DNA of 25,694 bases, from NCBI GenBank assembly GCA_027460605.1, contig JAPZAN010000095.1, positions 1 to 25,694 of the forward strand, in the 5' to 3' direction. Below, piece after piece: positions 22,517-25,694 of the stretch. Numbering within the stretch: the first letter of the stretch is position 1; every line of letters begins with the position of its first letter. The position numbers and the translations under genes were made by a program. The notes under the pieces were generated by a model. The model saw only the letters and a program-made list of their open reading frames with translations, was not told the origin of the DNA and did no database searches. The stretch is from Candidatus Methanoperedens sp. GTDB lineage: Archaea; Halobacteriota; Methanosarcinia; Methanosarcinales; Methanoperedenaceae.

Positions 22517-22858
22517 ATGATCTCTATAAAATTTGTTTCAAATCAAATTCGTCTTTTATCCAGTGCCTCGTCTATACTTTTGAGTTTAATCTTGCTTTAC
22601 GGAATGAGCATAGGAAAAATCAATATCGAAGCAAAATCACTACTTTCTGTTTTTTTTGCATTATTTGGCGGTATTATTCTTGTGTCCACTTCTTGGGAAG
22701 ACATATTTAACATTTTCAATAATAAACATTCAACTTGGGCTTATATCAAATCAATAATTTTTCTAATTTTGTGGATGTCAGGGCTTGTTATGGGAGTTAT
22801 TATGTTAATTGTTATGTTAATTGCTCTTTCTGCTATTTTATTTATAGTTAAAAACTAA
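22517..22858 (+). CDS. Hydrophobic four-span membrane protein, unknown
   Basis: 113 residues from the ATG at 22517. A frame from 22463 overlaps the upstream gene by 53 nt and adds only polar residues, so I prefer the inner start. Spans lie at about 16-33, 43-58, 78-92 and 94-110 (FLILWMSGLVMGVIMLIVMLIALSAILFIV). No motif is recognised. It is very AT-rich, like its partner at 22282, which suggests a shared origin different from the neighbouring housekeeping genes. It is followed at once by dispersed repeat copy B. Confidence 0.55.
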   Translation: MISIKFVSNQIRLLSSASSILLSLILLYGMSIGKINIEAKSLLSVFFALFGGIILVSTSWEDIFNIFNNKHSTWAYIKSIIFLILWMSGLVMGVIMLIVMLIALSAILFIVKN

Positions 22859-22873
22859 ACGTTTTAAACTTAT

Positions 22874-22932
22874 CTTTGCGACCTTTGCGGTGAGTAAAAT
22901 CAAGCACCGCAAAGCACGCCAAGAACGCAAAG
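22874..22932. repeat. Dispersed inverted repeat, copy B
   Basis: The left arm 22874-22892 (CTTTGCGACCTTTGCGGTG) and right arm 22905-22932 (CACCGCAAAGCACGCC...) are imperfect reverse complements. The right arm, reversed, matches the left arm of copy C with one mismatch, so B and C lie in opposite orientation. The rest of the gap 22859-23074 shows no convincing gene. Confidence 0.75.
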
Positions 22933-23074
22933 TGTTTCTAAAATATGTATTGAAAATTAGGTTCTCAACTATAAATAAGGCCATACGAGAACTCTTTCTA
23001 TTAAGTATGATTAATCCCTTTTATTCTTGGTTTTCTTCTAATTCTGGGTTGCTTTTATCAGCGTCAAAGCAAAA

Positions 23075-23398
23075 TCATGAGGACTGACCCCCGCCCTCAC
23101 GCAAAAGCGACGTGCGCCTACCCGCGAGAACAGCCCTCATTAGCCACAGAAGGGGATTGACACCAAAAAGAAAGAAGCTCTTAGAAGAAACAATGCGCCG
23201 GCATAATAAAGCCCTCAGAATGCAGCCGATAAATAATCTTCCAATACCTTCACTCTCCCGTTTTTTCCTTATCTCCACCACCATATCACCTTTCCCGCCC
23301 AGCAGCGAAATAAACCGCGCCGCATTTGCATAACCAAGACGTTTTATTAGTGCGGTTGTCCCTTCTACAAGGATACGTTCTTTAGTTTTAACTTTCAT
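23075..23398 (-). CDS. Small protein with antitoxin-like N-terminus, C-terminus doubtful
   Basis: 107 residues from the ATG at 23398, which has GAGG at about 8 nt; an ATG four codons upstream is also possible. Residues 1-45 (KERILVEGTTALIKRLGYANAARFISLLGGKGDMVVEIRKKRE) look like a widespread small-protein family (xILxxGxxxLxxxLGxxxAxRFxxLxxxGxGD) often found beside toxin-like partners. After that the usual acidic EGLTxEEI helix is absent. The remaining 60 residues, rich in Leu, Arg and Ser, look like out-of-frame or unselected sequence, so the gene may be a broken copy. No toxin partner is next to it. The C-terminus may be an artefact. Confidence 0.45.
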   Translation of the reverse strand: MKVKTKERILVEGTTALIKRLGYANAARFISLLGGKGDMVVEIRKKRESEGIGRLFIGCILRALLCRRIVSSKSFFLFGVNPLLWLMRAVLAGRRTSLLREGGGQSS

Positions 23399-23471
23399 GC
23401 TTTTCCTCAATGAAATCGTTCTCTACCTTTAAAATATTACCTTTTTTCTTCATCTAATCCATCAAACTCTT

Positions 23472-24620
23472 TCAGTTCCCATTCTTCAAATCAACAATAT
23501 CCTCAGAATGAACAGGCATAAACCATTTCTGTGCTATGAATGTCGGGATAACCGCGCTTGCTATAACCACTCCAACAAGGATAGAGTACTGCACCTGGTC
23601 TATAAGCCCTGAATTAAAGCCGAAAACACTCGCTATCGTTCCAAAAGTCAATCCCGTACTCATCAAAAGCGTAGTGTACATACTTCCATTGGGAATATAT
23701 TTTCTTGCAAGAAAGTAAACCCCAAGAAACTTGGCTGCTATTTTGAGAGCAAAAAGGATGGCAAAAAGTCCTGCTGCGGATAATATCATCGGCAATGACA
23801 CTTTCAAGCCCCCGACAATGAAAAATATGGGTGTGATAACAGCGTAAGCAACTGTTCTCAACCTGTTTCTTAACTCTTTTGTCTCAGAGGTCTCGATAAA
23901 ATGTTTTGACATTAATAGCCCCAATACGAAGGCAGGCAGGACAGCCTGCCCCTGTCCCAGATTTGCAAAGTACATGAAAATAAACAGCAGCAGGAAGATA
24001 TATTTTATTTCAGGCTCAATCACTTTGTTCTTCAATTTCGGATTATGGAAAACGTAATGAGAAAAATTTCCTGCAAAATAAATCACACACAATGAAACTA
24101 AAATAAAAAGGACTGTATAAGACGTAGGCTTTACAAATAATATGCTTAATGCAATCGCAGTTCCCATATCCGTTATAAAAGTAGATGCCATAATCAATTT
24201 ACCAATCTCTGTTTTTGATAACCCTGTTTCCACAAGAACCGAATAAACAACAGCAAGAGAAGTTGTGGACAGCGCAGTCCCTGCAATTAAAGATGCCGGG
24301 AAAGTCCAGCCCGCCAGGTAATAGGTGTAAAGGAAAACAACGATAAAAGGCAGCAAAAAAGAGAATGTACCTATAAGAAAGCTCTCCTTAAATTTTTCTT
24401 TCATTAACTTTGTATCGATTTCAGTCCCTGCAAGGAATGTTAGGAGAATCCCGCCAAAACTTGCCAGATACAGCATCCAATCGTCAGGCTGAACCCCTAA
24501 ATTCCCTGCAACCGCCCCGAGGAGAATTTCAATTATCGCTACTGATAGCCCGACTTTCAAGGAAATTAAACTTGAAATGAAAACCAGTATACCTGCAATT
24601 GCTATTATGTCCGCTCTCAT
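23472..24620 (-). CDS. CPA2-family cation:proton antiporter
   Basis: A 382-residue integral membrane protein of the monovalent cation:proton antiporter-2 family (Kef/NapA-like), exchanging Na+ or K+ for H+. There are about 12-13 hydrophobic spans. Family features: LSVAIIEILLGAVAGNLG near 25-42, the first discontinuous helix GTALSTTSLAVVYSVL at about 114-129, and the ion-binding helix STFITDMGTAIALS at 146-159. The key pair there is Thr150-Asp151 rather than the Asp-Asp of NapA or the Asn-Asp of NhaP, which usually goes with electroneutral exchange (inference). No TrkA-N regulatory domain is attached. GGAG lies before the ATG. It is a lone gene; dispersed repeat copies B and C flank it and its small neighbour. 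Confidence 0.9.
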   Translation of the reverse strand: MRADIIAIAGILVFISSLISLKVGLSVAIIEILLGAVAGNLGVQPDDWMLYLASFGGILLTFLAGTEIDTKLMKEKFKESFLIGTFSFLLPFIVVFLYTYYLAGWTFPASLIAGTALSTTSLAVVYSVLVETGLSKTEIGKLIMASTFITDMGTAIALSILFVKPTSYTVLFILVSLCVIYFAGNFSHYVFHNPKLKNKVIEPEIKYIFLLLFIFMYFANLGQGQAVLPAFVLGLLMSKHFIETSETKELRNRLRTVAYAVITPIFFIVGGLKVSLPMILSAAGLFAILFALKIAAKFLGVYFLARKYIPNGSMYTTLLMSTGLTFGTIASVFGFNSGLIDQVQYSILVGVVIASAVIPTFIAQKWFMPVHSEDIVDLKNGN

Positions 24621-24802
24621 ATCCAGTCTCCTGTTTTAACAATGATTGGTAGGAGTTATCAGCTATCAAGCGGTTAAAGGCGAACTCCATCGCCCGTTCC
24701 TGTACAAAAGAAACAGCCGCTTTTAATGTATTGGAAGTAATTAAGCTTTTTCAGTTTTTCATGTGCGTAAAATCTTTTGGTGTTAAATTTCGTCTAAACT
24801 AA

Positions 24803-24868
24803 CTTTGCGCTCTTGGCGTGCTTTGCGGTGCAGGATTTTCTACCGCAGAGGTCGCAAAGGACGCAAAG
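24803..24868. repeat. Dispersed inverted repeat, copy C
   Basis: The left arm 24803-24830 (CTTTGCGCTCTTGGCGTGC...) and right arm 24842-24868 (ACCGCAGAGGTCGCAAAGG...) are imperfect reverse complements around an 11-nt loop. The left arm matches the reversed right arm of copy B; the right arm resembles the left arm of copy A. Like the other copies it is intergenic. Confidence 0.75.
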
Positions 24869-24925
24869 AATTTGCTCAACACCAAACTTTTTTACAGTCC
24901 CCAGTTATAAAACCAGCCCACTAAC

Positions 24926-24933
24926 TATTTATT
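24926..24933 (+). promoter_or_regulatory. Candidate TATA box of the gene at 24956, leaderless
   Basis: TATTTATT lies 23-30 nt before the ATG, with no Shine-Dalgarno sequence between, so the transcript probably starts at or next to the first codon. Confidence 0.45.
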
Positions 24934-24955
24934 GCCCGGTTACGATTAATCAGGT

Positions 24956-25694
24956 ATGCAGAAGCTTTCAAAGGAAAAATTCGAGGAAGAATACACGCTT
25001 TGGATAAAATCCGCAGCTAAGGATGTAGCTTTTGCATTAAACCAGTTAAAGCCCGAAGAAGTAAAAAGCATAATCACGCGCAGCGAGCAGTATCTGGAAA
25101 AACCCGAATCTGTTTTCGGGAAAGAATGTCTTGATGCAGTCAGGAAGCTTGCGCCCCCGAATATCCTGCTCCTTTCAACCGGGGCTGTTGTGTTCTCGCA
25201 AAGCATCTTTGCGTCTATGCCTGGCGTTTTTGATTACGCGCTGGCCATGAACAGGCGCTATTACCTCGGTTCATGGTATTCGATAATAACTTTCAACACT
25301 ACGTATTTAAAAGAAGCAAGCGAAGCCATGATAAAATACGCGCTGTTTCATGAATTGCTGCAAAAAGAGATATACGAGGAAAATATGAGAAGCGGGATAC
25401 GGAAATTCTCTTCTGAGGAGAAAAGAAAAATAAGCAAAGATACGCTTCATAAGGCAATTGAAAGTTCGGGTATAACGCCGGATGAGCTTGCCCGGGAAAA
25501 TGAACTCATGCTTGAGATTTCCTGGCATTCGCCGCTTATACCGAAACCCTTTGCCGAGACTGCGCTTTACTGGTATATGGAAAGAAACATAGAAGACTTC
25601 AGGCAATATGCCGAGGCAAGCAAGACCGACAGGGAAGATGCCGTCGGGAAAAAATTAAATTCCGATTTCAAGGGCTGGCTTGATTTTTCTACCA
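24956..25694 (+). CDS. Unknown soluble protein, 3' end outside window
   Basis: An ATG at 24956 opens a frame of 246 codons that stays open to the window's right edge. The product is soluble and mostly helical with many charged residues: LSKEKFEEEYTLWIKSAAKDVAF, then a hydrophobic patch (PPNILLLSTGAVVFSQSIFASMPG), aromatic stretches (RRYYLGSWYSIITFNTTYLK), and YALFHELLQKEIYEENM. No signal peptide or membrane span is evident. Its codon use (GCG, GAA, AAG, ATA mix) matches the housekeeping genes. I do not recognise the family; FHELL is not a full HExxH metal site. It is likely a conserved archaeal protein, and the missing C-terminus could hold its diagnostic domain. Confidence 0.75.
   Translation, partial: MQKLSKEKFEEEYTLWIKSAAKDVAFALNQLKPEEVKSIITRSEQYLEKPESVFGKECLDAVRKLAPPNILLLSTGAVVFSQSIFASMPGVFDYALAMNRRYYLGSWYSIITFNTTYLKEASEAMIKYALFHELLQKEIYEENMRSGIRKFSSEEKRKISKDTLHKAIESSGITPDELARENELMLEISWHSPLIPKPFAETALYWYMERNIEDFRQYAEASKTDREDAVGKKLNSDFKGWLDFST

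Larger units (their letters stand above)
24621..24955. other. Intergenic gap between antiporter and unknown gene
   Basis: 335 nt between two divergent genes. It contains dispersed repeat copy C (24803-24868) and, at its right end, the TATA box of the gene at 24956. A minus-strand frame of about 50 codons overlaps the antiporter start and has no family likeness. I see no further gene. Confidence 0.6.

Noticed and set aside
22890..23087. Plus-strand ORF of 65 residues
   Set aside because: Its first part is translated dispersed repeat copy B and the rest is AT-rich spacer; no ribosome binding site or family likeness.
24600..24700. Minus-strand frame of about 53 codons upstream of and overlapping the antiporter start
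   Set aside because: No ribosome binding site and overlaps the antiporter in another frame; no family likeness.
24813..25007. Plus-strand ORF of 64 residues across repeat copy C
   Set aside because: Reads through the repeat and then overlaps the better supported gene at 24956 in another frame.
1..25694. tRNA, rRNA, CRISPR array or insertion sequence
   Set aside because: I looked for T-loop GTTCGAATC-type words, evenly spaced direct repeats and transposase motifs and found none convincing; a covariance-model scan would be more sensitive for small RNAs.

Overview
The window looks like a chromosomal segment of a euryarchaeon, most likely in or near the Methanosarcinales, with a Methanoperedens/ANME-2d type lineage possible. 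The signs are an archaeal-type prolyl-tRNA synthetase ending in Tyr, SRP54, an archaeal FtsZ, the archaeal (modified) mevalonate pathway genes, an S-layer protein with duplicated PF07752-type domains, archaeosortase-like C-terminal tails, and TATA boxes about 25-30 nt upstream of several start codons (leaderless genes) alongside GGAGG-type ribosome binding sites. The genus is inferred, not proven.

Layout. 2-7536: a partial membrane-anchored coiled-coil protein, pdxT, a Cys-rich DUF3795 protein, ftsZ, then a minus-strand run of hemD, the aconitase-X-type phosphomevalonate dehydratase large subunit, a HicAB toxin-antitoxin pair, a UbiD-family decarboxylase and ubiX, followed by two small hypothetical genes that meet tail to tail. 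AcnX, UbiD and UbiX together fit the branch phosphomevalonate -> anhydromevalonate phosphate -> isopentenyl phosphate; the dehydratase small subunit is not in the window. 7683-10341: SRP54 and an HI0933-type flavoprotein.

10362-18141: a minus-strand cell-surface locus. It has two tandem paralogous lipoproteins, an S-layer protein, a second secreted protein with the same type of C-terminal sorting tail, a truncated signal-peptidase-like gene without its catalytic Ser part, a four-TM protein, and a small membrane protein sharing a domain with it. Among these are clear remains of other surface genes: two orphan sorting tails and a frameshifted copy of the shared domain. A chain of three very small, tightly packed ORFs with good ribosome binding sites lies at the upstream end.

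18384-20226: a winged-HTH regulator with a strong TATA box and a palindrome near its predicted transcription start, a SAM methyltransferase and an ICMT/PEMT-type membrane methyltransferase. 20251-22155: a V4R-domain protein and proS, which appears to lack the usual N-terminal ~30 residues. 22282-22858: an AT-rich pair of small membrane proteins. 23075-24620: a doubtful small protein and a CPA2 cation:proton antiporter. 24956-end: a partial unknown protein. Three copies of a GC-rich dispersed inverted repeat (4641-4703, 22874-22932, 24803-24868) sit between genes. I saw no tRNA, rRNA, CRISPR array or IS element.

The best candidates for something new are the surface-protein 'graveyard' with orphan sorting tails (15670-17300), the mini-ORF chain (17933-18141) and the toxin-antitoxin pair lodged inside the mevalonate cluster.
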